Shown here: positions 32,201 through 42,954 of the stretch, in pieces | Layout: each line of letters starts with the position of its first letter | Position numbering within the stretch: position 1 is the first letter of the stretch | Assembly (NCBI GenBank): GCA_964036195.1 | Contig: OZ038458.1 | Span: 3,658,001 to 3,722,000 of the forward strand | Direction of reading: 5' to 3' | Length of the DNA stretch: 64,000 nt | Source of the DNA: Sphaerolaimus hirsutus | Taxonomy: Eukaryota > Nematoda > Chromadorea > Monhysterida > Sphaerolaimidae | Notes under the pieces: generated by a model | Database searches by the model: none | Told to the model about the DNA's origin: nothing | The model's input: the letters and a program-made list of their open reading frames with translations, nothing else | Program-made: the position numbers and the translations under genes

Positions 32201-35200
32201 GGGTGTCTGAGCCCCCTCCCTAAAATTTTGCCTGCACAGTAAATGAATGGCGTCATAGGGCTAGGGTTAAAACGGGATCCCGATCCCGATACCGGATCCT
32301 GTGAAATTCCGGGATTTAGCAGTCCCGATCCGAATCCCGAGAAACTCCAAAGTCCGGGATCCCGATCTCGGAAAAATTAGTGGAAATTATTAAAAGTAAA
32401 AAACAATGTTTTTGCATGCAGAAATGTGAACGCAAACCCATAGCGTTCATTTTATCCCACGTTTCTGACATCCAACAGTGTTTTGAGACCTTTATGAACA
32501 AGTGTGGATGCCAGAACATTGGCCAAAATCTCTATCCCAAGACCCCAATCCCGATCCCGAAAAAATGTCAATCCCGATCCCAGTCCCGTGACCCCAATCC
32601 CGGCCAATCCCGATCTTGATCCCGAAATATCAAAAAACCAATTGCAATCCCGATCCCGTGACACCAATCCCGGCCAATCCCGATCCCGATCCCGAAATAT
32701 CACGAAACGTCAATTCCGATCCCGAAAATTGAATCCCGTTTGAACCGTACATAGGGCATCCATTCGAGACGCCATTATATGTTTGAGGGGTGATTGCACA
32801 ATTTTGCACAATAATTCAAAAATATAGTTGAAAAGTTGCATTTCCAGGGATTTTTCAGGTCTCACCCAGGAATAAATACCGTGCGCCCGTCGTGCGCCAC
32901 CCGGTATAAAGTGTCACATAATATTTACACATATTAACCCACCTCATTGCAATTTTCTGCAGGACAAGTTTTAGCTGTGCACACTGGTCCTGGCGAATGT
33001 CGCTGCTGCTGGATAATCTCGTCACCATCATCATCAGATAAATCAACAGTGATGTCATTGGAAATCTATAAATACATGAAAATATAACATTTCATTCATA
33101 TATATATTGAATATAAATGCAATTGAATGTGATTTAAATTAGAATGAAATGTTCTTTACAGTTCAATGAAATACATCAGACAGGTATATTTTTAACCGGT
33201 GTGGTTTTGTCCATAAAACTGGTCGGGGGTTGGATACAAAAGATACATCATTTTCGTTGTGGGGATGGGGCACACACGGGGTGTGTATACAATATATTTG
33301 ATCGTGTGTGTTGTTTGTTTATTAAGCCTGGCGAAAATGGTATCAGGCACAAAACAACTTGAAACTGTGTCTACAGTTACGGAATGGCACCTAGGGTTCA
33401 AACGGGATCCCGATCCCCCCGATCCCGGATCCCGTCAAATTCCGGGATTTAGCAGTCCCGATCCCGATCCCAAAAATTTTCAAATCCCGATCCCTATCCC
33501 GAGAAACTCCAAAGTCCGGGATCCCGATCCCGGAAAAATTAGTTGACATTACAAAACATAAAAAAAGACATTTTTTGTATGCAAAAATGTGAACGCAAAC
33601 CCCCAGCGTCCATTTTATGCCACTTTTCTGACATCCAACAGTGTTTTGAGACCTTTATAAACAACTGTGAATGCCAGAACATTGGCCAAAATCTCTATCC
33701 CTAGAACCCAATCCCGATCCCGGAAAAATGCCAATCCCAATCCCAATCCCGATCCCGTGACCCCAATCCCGGCCAATCCCGATCCCGATCCCGAAATCTC
33801 AAAATACCAATCCCGATCCCTATCCCGAAAAGTCAATCCCGTTTGAAACCCTAATGGCACCATGGTACATGGCGCCTGCGAAATTCATATTCGCCACGCC
33901 ACGGCGCCATGTCTGGCGCCAGCAACCGCTGTCGATGTATGTATTTTTGCCAATATATACATGAATAACTACTATTATAATGTATACAAACATACTTTTT
34001 TTGTCAGTCATAAAATTGAAATAAAATATAAAATATAAATTATTACCTGATACGTTTTCATGCGTGAATCTTTATTTCTCGTCGGATACTGTTCTCTGTC
34101 ACAATTTGCGGCGATCTCTGAGCTAGGATGATATCTCCAATTACTATCACCCTCCCTGCCAGGTGATGATCGTGCACCACGGTCGTGGTGAACGGTCGAA
34201 TCGGAATTCTGAAAAGCAATGTCACATTGTTCTCGATCTCAATAGATATACATTTTTCATGGCATTTACCGATGTACTACTGTTACTAAAAGTAGTCTTC
34301 AAAATGTCCGAAATTTTTTACAATTTATTTTACTGACCAGCCCAATTCACTGTATAGGTACAGATAATGTTCTCACGAAATGAGTCTGCCTTACCCCATT
34401 AATTAATCGGGCTCTCTCAATAAGCAATTAAACATGCACAAAAAATGGTTATAATTCATTTTTTTATGTTTCAATGTGATCAAACTAACTTCCAAATCAT
34501 TGCTCAAACGTGCCCATAATGACAACGGCTTCCTTTTCCGCTGGGATGATGTACAGGTTGAATCAGTTCTGTCATCATGTCTTTCCATCGATCCATCGGA
34601 CATGCCCGTTGGAACGTCATTGTACATGTTCTCATGTACGGGCTGAAAATGATAAACATAGCATACATAAATACATACATACATACATACATATAAACAA
34701 ACAATCACAAAAAGGCCAGTCCCGGTAGGTACCTGTCCCTACCACTTATTCCCGGTCCCGATCCTGGAAATTTTAATTGGTCCTTATAATATGGGCAAAA
34801 TGTCATTTAAATGTAGCATTGATGGGTTTGGCTTTATTATTTTCCCAGCCAATTTTTAGGTGGGGGTTAATTAGAGGCTAATTAATTAGGTTAATTAGAG
34901 GTATAATTCAAGGCTGGTATAATTGAAATAATATGTTTATATATATTAATATTAAATTTACATTTAAAATATTAAATTAAATAAATAAAGCACTTACACT
35001 CGTTTCCGGCTGCATTACCTCATCGCAACATCTCGGCGAATTCGGCGCCTGCGATGTCCGCGACGGCGATGGCGACTGCAATGTCGCCGACAGCGACGGC
35101 GAGCAAATATTGTCAGCATTTTGCGATTCGTCATTATTGTAAAATTCCAGATTTTGCACATCATAATCTTCAAAGCATCCCAATTTGTCCAATTTGTTGT

Positions 35201-35240
35201 TTGGACGTATTGAATCTGAATCTGAATCTGACGGAGCAAT
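29047..35240 (-). CDS. Unrecognised multi-exon gene with Cys-rich C-terminus (possible pseudogene)
   Basis: Ten minus-strand exons with GT-AG borders and consistent phases: 34998-35240, 34490-34642, 34047-34208, 32943-33065, 31912-32110, 31593-31741, 31341-31410, 31029-31144, 30506-30636 (region), 29047-29241. The first visible exon begins in phase 0 without a Met, so the start lies further right. The N-terminal half is hydrophilic and Ser/Asp-rich (DSDSDSDS; RKRKPLSLW), suggesting a disordered, perhaps nuclear region. The C-terminal half has Cys pairs (LCTECDKNGC, CGTFEHLKAFC, QKLCEIENIDQSFCSHC). I know no family with this pattern. The ninth exon has an in-frame TAA after GLWNTGKLKK with coding-like sequence continuing to a good donor. 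One intron (31145-31340) is an introner-like element. Confidence 0.65.
29361..29945. mobile_element. hAT-like element, GATCCC-filled (copy 1)
   Basis: Exact 8-bp duplication TTTGTACC (29353-29360, 29946-29953). Ends TAGGGTTCAAACGGGATCCC and AATCCCGTTTGAACCCTA. The body is mostly tandem cccgat on both sides of a core (gaccttta, catccaacagtgttttgaga) shared with the copies at 32262 and 33392. Confidence 0.92.
30004..30190. repeat. 93-bp tandem duplication
   Basis: Two consecutive copies of a unit starting ctccctcgaattaagat and ending cgcaaaccgattatgtaaaa, about 93 bp each, a few mismatches apart. Confidence 0.88.
30215..30365. repeat. CACGCCAAACTTTC minisatellite
   Basis: About ten units around cacgccaaactttc / cacgtcaaacttttc. 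The inverse motif (gacgtgaaaagttt) starts just left of it. Confidence 0.85.
30506..30636 (-). CDS. Unrecognised gene, exon with in-frame TAA
   Basis: Reads VTVYADRSTEFVSKGVVKT then KAYGLWNTGKLKK and TAA; after the stop the same frame gives CGTFEHLKAFCE up to GAG|gtatgt near 30484. Phase 0 on both sides fits the neighbours only if the stop is ignored. Confidence 0.6.
31029..31144 (-). CDS. Unrecognised gene, exon 8
   Basis: Reads WIKLCTECDKNGCDTMEQIE and HFSFYAPIPEGYE. Its 5' border is ctag|GCG at the edge of the intron-forming element; an alternative border attcag| at 31165 would add a few residues from the element end. Both keep frame. Confidence 0.65.
31145..31340. mobile_element. Introner-like element forming an intron (TGCCACTCCC family)
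   Basis: Minus strand: exon CAACCAG then GTGGCACTCCCAAACCCTC; inverted end GAGGGTTTGGGATTGCCA before CTAGG. Removal at CAG|GT and CTAG|G joins CCA GGC GTT in frame. 196 bp, no nested insertion, so almost the whole intron is the element. Confidence 0.85.
31341..31410 (-). CDS. Unrecognised gene, exon 7
   Basis: Reads RNESASLPIKTFDTAHFV. Acceptor gtacgcag, donor CCAG|gtggca is created by the element. Confidence 0.6.
31593..31741 (-). CDS. Unrecognised gene, exon 6
   Basis: Reads DSCVSVDVGEVSDQLGVNK then DSCVESRTW: DSCV occurs at both ends. Acceptor aatcacag, donor GTGG|gtgaat. Confidence 0.6.
31912..32110 (-). CDS. Unrecognised gene, exon 5
   Basis: Hydrophilic (MAQEPNLSAADKRPMSHGK). Acceptor atttttag, donor AAAG|gtaatt, 66 codons plus one base. 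Confidence 0.6.
32142..32261. mobile_element. CAGGGACATATCCTGG hAT-like end
   Basis: Left end of the family seen at 21958 (cagggacatatcctggattt, G run, ggcgtcatagg) in an intron of the unrecognised gene. A GATCCC element was later inserted in it; the right end is not clear. Confidence 0.6.
32262..32749. mobile_element. hAT-like element, GATCCC-filled (copy 2)
   Basis: Exact 8-bp duplication CATAGGGC (32254-32261, 32750-32757). Ends TAGGGTTAAAACGGGATCCC and AATCCCGTTTGAACCGTA. Nested in the element that starts at 32142. Confidence 0.9.
32943..33065 (-). CDS. Unrecognised gene, exon 4
   Basis: Acidic (DITVDLSDDDGDEIIQQQ) then CTAKTCPAENCNE. Acceptor atttatag, donor GAG|gtgggt, 41 codons. Confidence 0.65.
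33392..33853. mobile_element. hAT-like element, GATCCC-filled (copy 3)
   Basis: Exact 8-bp duplication ATGGCACC (33384-33391, 33854-33861). Ends TAGGGTTCAAACGGGATCCC and TCCCGTTTGAAACCCTA. Confidence 0.92.
34047..34208 (-). CDS. Unrecognised gene, exon 3
   Basis: Hydrophilic (HHDRGARSSPGREGDSNW). Acceptor cttttcag, donor TATCAG|gtaata, 54 codons. Confidence 0.65.
34490..34642 (-). CDS. Unrecognised gene, exon 2
   Basis: Reads SMERHDDRTDSTCTSSQRK then RKPLSLWARLSNDLE; a possible nuclear signal. Acceptor ttttcag, donor GAA|gttagt, 51 codons. Confidence 0.65.
34998..35240 (-). CDS. Unrecognised gene, first visible exon
   Basis: Begins with Ser-Asp repeats (SDSDSDSDSIRPNNK), then CFEDYDVQNLEFY and a Ser/Pro tract. 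Eighty-one codons between atattttcag and AGT|gtaagt. No start codon, so at least one exon lies upstream. Confidence 0.65.
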
Positions 35241-35564
35241 CTGAAAATATTTATAAAATTAAAAAATATATATAATACAACAAAATAAAATAAATTATAC
35301 ATTTATTTCTGATTTGTAGTGCAACCCCGTAACCCCGTATCATATTGCAGCAAGGTATTAAGAATTTTTTTGGCGGGTGGTACCGTGGTGGGCCAAAATT
35401 TGTCCCATCGTAGGAACAAGTGGAAATTTGTGTTGGCTCTGGCGCCAGCCAACACAAATGCGTTATTGGCGTAGGCGCCAGCACCAAGAACCAATTTTAT
35501 GTATAGAAGTCTGCATACGTATACAGCAAAATTCGAAAGTATGTGTAACTGCATAGGTACACAC

Positions 35565-35612
35565 ACACATACATACATACATACATACATACATACATAC
35601 ATACATACATAC
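35565..35612. repeat. (ACAT)n microsatellite
   Basis: About twelve tandem acat units after a short (AC)n run. Confidence 0.9.
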
Positions 35613-35682
35613 ACAAACGGAATGGTTGTGATTTGGTGTGTGTTTTTGTTATCATTGATATGAAAATATTTAGTATATTTTG

Positions 35683-36207
35683 TAGGGTCCCGGAAAAATG
35701 GCAATCGGAAAGGGAAACGGAAAAAAATTTGCACTTGCCGGAAAACGGAAACGGAAAAAAATTTGCACCTGCCGGAAAACGGAAAAATGAAAGGCCGGAA
35801 AACGGAAACGGAAACGGAAAAATTTGCTGAAATTATGCCTGCCGGAAACGGAAAAAATTTGCTGAAATTATGCCGGAAACGGAAAAAATTTGCTGAAATT
35901 TTGCCGGAAACGGAATAAATTGCAGAAATCTTACTAGAAATAGAAACAATTAACATAATTGTGAACCTGCATGCATTGTTTACCAGTTTGGCTGAAACAG
36001 AAAACAGAGAATTGAGCCAGAAAATGAAAAAAAAGTTGGAAAAACAGACAATTGAGCCGGAAAACGGAAAAAAGGCGGAAAAACTGAAATTTTAGCCGGA
36101 AAACGGAAATTGGGCCGGAAAAACGGAAACGGAAACGGAAAAAAAAATTGGAGCCAGATAACGGAAACGGAAAAGGAAAAAACGGAAAACGGAAAGTTGA
36201 CACCCTA
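35683..36207. mobile_element. hAT-like element, GGAAACGG-filled
   Basis: Exact 8-bp duplication ATATTTTG (35675-35682, 36208-36215). Starts TAGGGTCCCGG, ends GTTGACACCCTA. The body is inverted arrays of GGAAACGGAAAAA with gagccggaaaacgg. Confidence 0.9.
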
Positions 36208-36597
36208 ATATTTTGTGACTGCAATCATCGCAGTTGCGCAAATTTCCTATCTGAAATGCATAAAACACAATTTACTGAATCTTACTTCCTAATATATATT
36301 TTTATGAGCCTTGAGAAAGGGAGAGTGGTGTGTCGCAGGCTGCAGCCCCCCCCCCCTGGATACGTCCTTGGATTGAGATTGTAATTTTTTTTGTTATTTC
36401 GGAATATGAAATTGGGCAACACACGGGATCGGGATTTTGGTATAGGGATGGTTATTGCAGACTTTCTTGCAATAACCATGCGTAAATGTAAACAGTTTTG
36501 GATGGATGCGAGAAAAGTGACATGTAAAATATTCGGAATATGGTCACATTATCGTGATATTTATTTAAAAATTTTGATTTTGGAATTGTTATTGCAG

Positions 36598-37691
36598 ATT
36601 GTTAGCCGGCGATTGCATGGCCGGGTGTACGAAATTCGATTCGAATTCTGCAGCCCTCTGCACAAGCATTTCGAAGGGGCATACGGTCGGTGTGCCGGAA
36701 CAATGGTGGGGGACGAAAATAGTCATCTATCAAAAGGTTACACTTTTAAATTTTTAATAATGAAATGTACATTTTCTCTTAAAAAAATAAAGAAATGTGC
36801 ATTAAAATTGTAAAATCTAATAATACACTTATGTTTACATCATAAAAATACATAAAAATAGTATATATCAAGAATCTACGTCGAAACATTTCACGTTCGA
36901 CTATTGCATGCAATAGTCGAACGTGAAATGTTTCGACGTGAAAAGATTTTAAAATCTTTTCACGTCGAAACATTTCACGTCGACATTCTGCGTCAAATGC
37001 AAAAATTACATAAATTTTTTAACCGTTGACGTGGAATGTTTGACGGGGAATGTTTGACGTTGAATGTTTGTCGTGAAATTTTTAATGTTTAGACGTACGT
37101 TTTTATTTAATTATTAGTTAGTAGTACCATGCCTGAAGTGACAATATAATTATTGAGATCATAAAAGTTTTTAATAATACAATGTTTTCAGGATGGAATA
37201 CAAACGAGACCTCCTATGGTTGTTCCTGCGACGCCGCCGCGTAAGAAAATTCCACCACTCAGGATCGAAGACGTGTTTGGTCCACTCGTCAAACGAAGTG
37301 ACAAGACAGTGATAACGAAGAAACGCGGTGCAGTGAGCAAAGCAGACGTTGCTTTGAAATTTATGGAGAAAAAAACTCGTTAGTATACATTCTGTTGTGA
37401 ATTAAATATAAATATTGATGTAACATTCCCAAATTTGTTACACCTTACTTTGTACTGGTTTTAAACATTATACATTTGTGGTGTTTCCTCTAATATATTG
37501 TGGCATATCATATATTTCGAATGAAAAATTTGAAGGTTGAATTATTTCTAATATGTTATTTCGATTGGAAGTAATAAAATGTATTTGAGTATTTACCAAA
37601 AGATTAAATTTGAATTTATCTTACAGAAAAAGAAGACGCTGCCGCAAAAGAGCAAAAAAAGACGCTGCCGCAAAAGAGAAAAAAGAAATAG
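36598..37691 (+). CDS. 3' end of an unrecognised lysine-rich protein gene
   Basis: Three plus-strand exons in matching phases: 36598-36736 (acceptor attgcag, donor AAG|gttaca), 37192-37378 (ttttcag, CTC|gttagt), 37627-37691 (cttacag, stop TAG). Exon 1 has a Cys pair and WW (CMAGCTKFDS, PEQWWGTKIVIYQ); exon 2 is basic and Pro-rich (PPRKKIPPLRIEDVFGPL); the tail is Lys-rich. This suggests a DNA- or RNA-associated protein, but no family is recognised. Upstream exons are not found, so the 5' part is missing or further left among the repeats. It is divergently placed to the unrecognised minus-strand gene (35240), so a shared promoter is possible. Confidence 0.6.
36880..37085. repeat. Perfect palindromes of CGTGAAATGTTTCG
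   Basis: Two perfect inverted repeats side by side: one centred on gactattgcatgcaatagtc, the next on agattttaaaatct, both with cgaaacatttcacgt arms. Then gacgtggaatgtttgacg repeats. Confidence 0.85.
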
Positions 37692-38700
37692 TCACTGAAT
37701 CACAGAGTGGAGTGGAAAAATGTGTTTGATACTTTGTTTCGTTTTTGCAAATGATTTTTATGTTTTTCTATGTATGCTTTGTTTTTGAATATGATTTATT
37801 CGTTTAAAAGTAGTTATAAATTTTTTAACATTCGCCATCATAATCCCTCAAATTGAAATCTCCTCATTTTGGTGCTTTAAAAATCTATGTCACTCATGTA
37901 TAATATCTCCGCTTGTTGTAGTGTATTGTAATTTCTGTACATTTCTTTACTACGGTATTAGGTATCTCTTTGTACAACGTTTACGTATTTTTCTTTTACC
38001 TCGCATATGCATATTTCGCTTAGCTGTTTGAAAATTATGTGTGTCTGATAGAAATGTTCAGGTCCGTAAATAAATAAGTAAGTAAGTAAGTAAGTAAGTA
38101 AGTATTAATCATTCCCATGCCTTATATACTGACTGTATCATCTATTCAATTATTACTATACAACTAGATTTCTTTTTTATTCTTTCGCTCTTATATTGTA
38201 CCCATCACTTGTAGAGCCAGTTGCGGTATATGTGCTACATAAAAATTTATACGCTATATCCTCGAATAAGTATTTACAATTTACAATTTATGATTTACGG
38301 CATATTGTTTGCATTTAAATGCAATGTAATCCTTAATTTTAACGGTTTCTTTATACTAGCGTAAATAATCGAATAATTTCCCCCTGTTAGATGACAGAGA
38401 AACAAATAACTTCCCCCCTCCCTCCATCAACTCCCACTGATTTCCAAAAATTTAACATTTCAAAATATATCTCCCTGGGAATTATTTGAAAATTTACGTT
38501 ACGGAATATTCAATGCATTAATTCATTGATCGATTGAATGAATATACATAAAACGATAGATAAATTTTTTTGTGACGTGCACAATATTTACATAAATACA
38601 TTCACTTTCATTAACAAATTAACAATAAAAACGTAACATAAAATAACATAACAAAGTAAAGTAACGTATGAAATTAGCTAATTGACAATTATATCCTGTG
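37692..38700. other. AT-rich stretch downstream of the plus-strand gene
   Basis: Includes an (AAGT)n run near 38083-38103 and a short decayed foldback near 38365-38500 (taatttccccctg ... gggaattatttgaa). No exon is seen. Confidence 0.5.
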
Positions 38701-38848
38701 GTCGTCCAACCAACAACGCGTATTCATCATAAAACGTGGTTCACACTATTCTACTGGAGTCGTCTAACAAGGAATGTTGGGTAGGTCATCAAAAAAACGT
38801 AATCTCTCGCATAGCTCGCATTAGTCATCACATAGTCTACGTATCCAC

Positions 38849-39383
38849 TACGGTTCAAACGGGACTGAGATCCCGCTACCTGGTTCGACAAAAAGTCTGC
38901 ACTGGGCGGTCCAGGTCCCAGTCCCGACGACACAGTCCCGGTACACTTACCTACGCTGCAGTCCCGATCCCGGATAGAAAAAATCCACTCACGGTCACGG
39001 TGCCTGAAGTTCACAGTGTCTTTTTTTCAATCCTTTCTACAAAATTTTTCCCACGTTCCTCAATATAGTCGCAAGACAACAGATACAGGTAGACACGAGA
39101 CCAGCAGTAGTACTTTATGATGTTATAGATAGCATATTAAGTGTTCATTTCCCCGAAAAAATTTCATTTCTGATGTACCGACAACTCCCAGTACCTGTAC
39201 CAACAGTACCGACACCACAGTCCCGGTCCCGGTCCCGACATTCGAAAATTCCTGGTACCGGTAACGATCCTCCAGTCCTGGTCCCGGTCCCGGTCCCTAC
39301 ATTTTGGTACCGGTCCCGAAATTGAAGAATTTATGGTCCCGGCCACGTTCCCCGTCCCGAAAAGTGGTCCCGGTTGAACCCTA
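38849..39383. mobile_element. GGTCCCGGT-filled hAT-like element
   Basis: Ends TACGGTTCAAACGGGACTGA and CCCGGTTGAACCCTA, interior cycles of ggtcccggtcccg and gtaccg. Flanks gtatccac / ctacccac agree at 6 of 8 bases. Confidence 0.75.
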
Positions 39384-39429
39384 CTACCCACTCTTCACTC
39401 ATTCATTTCACGTCAGAAATAAAATTCTA

Positions 39430-39815
39430 ATTACAGCTTGACGTAGAATGTTTTTGACGTAAAATGTTTATCAGTAAACATCTTTTCACGTCAACACTCT
39501 GACGTGAAAAGATTCGACAACTTACATTTCACGTCAACATTTCATGTGACGTGAAATGTTGCTGACGTGAAAAGTTGCTGACGTGAAATGTTTGACGGGA
39601 AATGATGACGTGAAAAGATGCAATTTTGACGTACAATTAATAACACATTAATTACTCAATATTTTTCAAATCTTTTTTGGGACATTATAAACAATTACCA
39701 GGACAATCTTATTCTGAAATTACAAGACTGTATCTTTGTCCGTTCTCATGTAATTAATTTTTCGACATCTTTCCACGTCATCATTTCACGTCGAATCGAC
39801 GCTGAGCTCTAATTC
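39430..39815. repeat. GACGTGAAATGTTT minisatellite, both orientations
   Basis: Units of gacgtgaaaagatt and gacgtgaaatgtt, then inverted forms; the edge cgacgctgagctctaattcc matches the edge at 25200 in inverse. Confidence 0.75.
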
Positions 39816-40220
39816 CCGCTTTAGTAAAAATAACTCATTCCAGTAAACTCAGATACGTTCAAGGCTGATTTACGAGCTTACTCAATTTTGTAAATTTCAT
39901 CGGTAAACTAGTGTGTGCAGTGTGGCATTAATATTAGGTTTTCCTAAGAAATATATAACTGTTTCACTTGTATTATTCATCTGTAAGCATTTGCTGACAG
40001 ATTTTTCATCACTTTACAATTACTGCATTTTATTAGCTTACAATGTAGTCAGAATAATGTGTCACCTGTCATGTAAATTGTATTTTATTTACTACTTTAC
40101 TGAGTATAGTAATCTACCTAAGTGCTAAAATGTGTGAATTGTGGAAATCCTACTTAAATTCACACCAGAGGGCAGTTTCTGTATTTGCAATTTTCTCCTG
40201 ACACTTGTTGAATGCATTTA

Positions 40221-40536
40221 CCGTATTTGCTTGAATAATTCCCCCCTCGAATAATCCCCCCTGTAAAATGAGTGAGGAAAAAATAATTCCCCCCCTCGAA
40301 TAATCCCCCCCCCCCCTCAACGCATACGAACAATTTTTTATGTCTAATTTGAACAAGAATAGCATGTTATTGTGTAAATAAAGCATGTTTTGTCGAATGA
40401 GTTGATGGAAACATGCTTGAGAATTCTGACGAAATAATAATTCCTCCCTTGAATAATTCCCCCCTTGAATAATCCCCCCGTCAAAAAAGTCTGACGAAAT
40501 AAAAATCCCCCAGGGGGATTATTCGAGCAAATACGG
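40221..40536. mobile_element. CCGTATTTGC foldback element (copy 3)
   Basis: TA flanked; ends CCGTATTTGCTTGAATAATT and GATTATTCGAGCAAATACGG. Confidence 0.88.
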
Positions 40537-42010
40537 TATCTGAATCTATTTACCTAGGTGCTTAATGTCCACAGGAATAAGGATGTTTAAATGTGACCTA
40601 AGATTTTACCAATTATTGAATCATGCATACTTAGGAGGTACCTACACTCCGCGTCCGCGGACCGCGCGCTATACATTTTTGTGAAGGAAGCACTCGTTAA
40701 TATTTTTTTTTTAAATTGTTTCAAAAAAGAAAGACGTTTTAGGCACTGCATTGATTGTAGGAGTCACGAGACTCCGCCTTTTCTTTTTTTATCTATGAAA
40801 GGGCGTTCATAATGTGATCAAGTATTGCCAATTTGTTCCAGTTTTTTGAATATAGATAGACCTCCTGCGTACTGGCCCTGCCTCAATTCTCTGTGCATTT
40901 CGACTATCGCGTTAATATGCACCCTTTGGTGTTCTTTCGCTCAAAAACGTTTGGCAATAATTCATTGCGGATGTATTCAATGTCCGTCCGCGGCAAGTGA
41001 CATTCTAACGTAGTTGTTAAAAATAAATACTTTTTCAAAATAACTATATAAAATAGGTAGTATTTAAAATTCACTCACTGTCTGGGTATAGAAAACGTTA
41101 ACTGTTGTTTTTTAAATTAGGAAAACTAACCATAAATAAATGTAAAATTACTTTTCAAATGAAAGAGCAAAACAATTTTTTTAAATACTTTTTTTGTAAA
41201 ATGGAACCACTGGGCAGCCCTCCGAATTTTCAACTATCTATTCCACAAGAGGAGTCCGACATTCACTCAAAAATCTATGAAATTAGACATGGACCTGACA
41301 CAAACATTGATGGCTAACAGCTGAATGTATAGCACTCTGTTACAGTATTTACCTAAAACCAGACCGATGTCAGGCATTTGTCTCCAAATCGCCCATTGTA
41401 TTGTACAGTGAAGCAATGCAGAAATGATAATTTAAAGAGAATAAGTAAAAATACAATTTTTGAATTTTACAGATACTTCCAAAAAGTACACATATCCACT
41501 GCATACACTTGGTTACTGCCAGTAAACTAAAAAGTTGGTAAATTTAGACATAATCATTGATTGAGATGGAGAGATTGATTTTTACACAAATGAGTTCAAG
41601 GCTTTTTATGAGTTTACTGATTTTTTTACATTTTATTTGGAACTAGTGTATGCAGCAACATAAAAGCAGATCCACATACTTTTTATAAGGAAAAGGAATT
41701 GAAAACATATTTTTTGCAACTGTATATATTTTATAATACATACTTGTCTGAGTGTACAAATATTATTTATGTAAAAGTAAATATGTTTGAACAACTCTGC
41801 ATTCCACCCAGCTTGCGACCATTTATGACATGCATAAAATAAATTTATGCCTGGCCAAGCAAACCATAAATCTGGCAAAACGACGTGTCACTTTGTGAAT
41901 CTGAACTATAAGTAGGAATTCTACACAGAAAAATTGGATTGAGAAACATTTTAATATTGCAAGAAACTATTCTTTCTTGACAGTCTGACAGTAAGATAAC
42001 AGCCTGACGA
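40537..42010. other. AT-rich stretch, nothing firm
   Basis: Short open frames only. A minus-strand phrase near 40900 (NELLPNVFERKNTKG) looks protein-like but soon breaks, perhaps a dead transposase fragment. No splice signals support a gene. Confidence 0.4.
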
Positions 42011-42017
42011 TACCTGG

Positions 42018-42120
42018 GGCCAGTTCCGCAAGTGGTAAAGTAAAAAGGAAAACTCTCCTCTTCACATTTCACTTTACTCTTTATTCTACTCTTTACTTTT
42101 TAATTTTACACTTGCGGAAC
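42018..42120. mobile_element. GGCCAGTTCCGCAAGTG element (short copy)
   Basis: GGCCAGTTCCGCAAGTGG follows CTGG; inverted end CACTTGCGGAACCAGC. A second short copy is at 42284-42374. Confidence 0.7.
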
Positions 42121-42283
42121 CAGCACTAGGGGCAGTCCCAAAGTGTCAACTGTGTATCCTAATCTTATGTTTTTGTATCCAGAATCTTTTTTTTTCGTAT
42201 CCAAATCGTATTATAAAACATAATATTTGAATACAAAAACAAAAGATTAAGATACAAGTTAATACTCTAGGACTGCGCCCTGG

Positions 42284-42374
42284 TGCTGGCTCCGCAAGTG
42301 CAGAAAATTAAAGAGTAAAATTAAAAGTGAAAAGGAAAATTTTCCTTTTACTTTCCCACTTATGGAACTGGCCC
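42284..42374. mobile_element. GGCCAGTTCCGCAAGTG element (second short copy)
   Basis: TGCTGGCTCCGCAAGTG after CTGG; inverted end CACTTATGGAACTGGCCC. The interior folds back on itself (aaggaaaattttcctttt). Confidence 0.7.
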
Positions 42375-42954
42375 CAGACCACAGTTTGCACATGATATTG
42401 AGTACTGATACATGATACTGTGTATTGATCAATGTAGATATGCTTTTCAGTATTGTTGGGATATTTTTGGGTGCAACATGCACATTGCGTTCTTTATATC
42501 TTCTAAGGGCAGATATTCAGCGAAATATAGTCTATAAAGTACACTGACCGACTGCAAACTTTACAATGAAATCTACCATAAAAGTCTGAAAAATTACTTT
42601 TTACGGCACATTGTATTGTTCTCGTTATGGTGAAAGTGGTGCTAAAGTTTCCTGGAACCATTATTCATCAAAACGTAACAACATTTTTTCATAGGGTTCA
42701 GTCCGATACTTTTCAAAAAAGTAAACGAGATACTCAACACAGGGAATACTGTAGGAAAGGGGGCGCTGTACTTGTACACCCATGAACACTTGTCCGGTGC
42801 CTTTCCTGGTGCCTTTTACTTCGGTCCCGGTGCTAGCACCTTTGGCACCGGCAAAAAATGGCATCGCACCGCATCGGCACTGGTGGTATTCTAAAAAATG
42901 GCACCGTCACCGGCAGGGCACCCTTGAAAAAGGGCACCGCACCGCACCACTGGT

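Noticed and set aside
32142-36372. One 4.2-kb hAT element between cagggacatatcc and ggatacgtccttg
   Set aside because: The 8-bp flanks do not match and several exons lie between, so these are ends of different copies.
36391-36813. Long plus-strand frame taken as the exon frame at 36598
   Set aside because: It does not join the next exon in phase; the frame offset by one does and gives a better donor phase.
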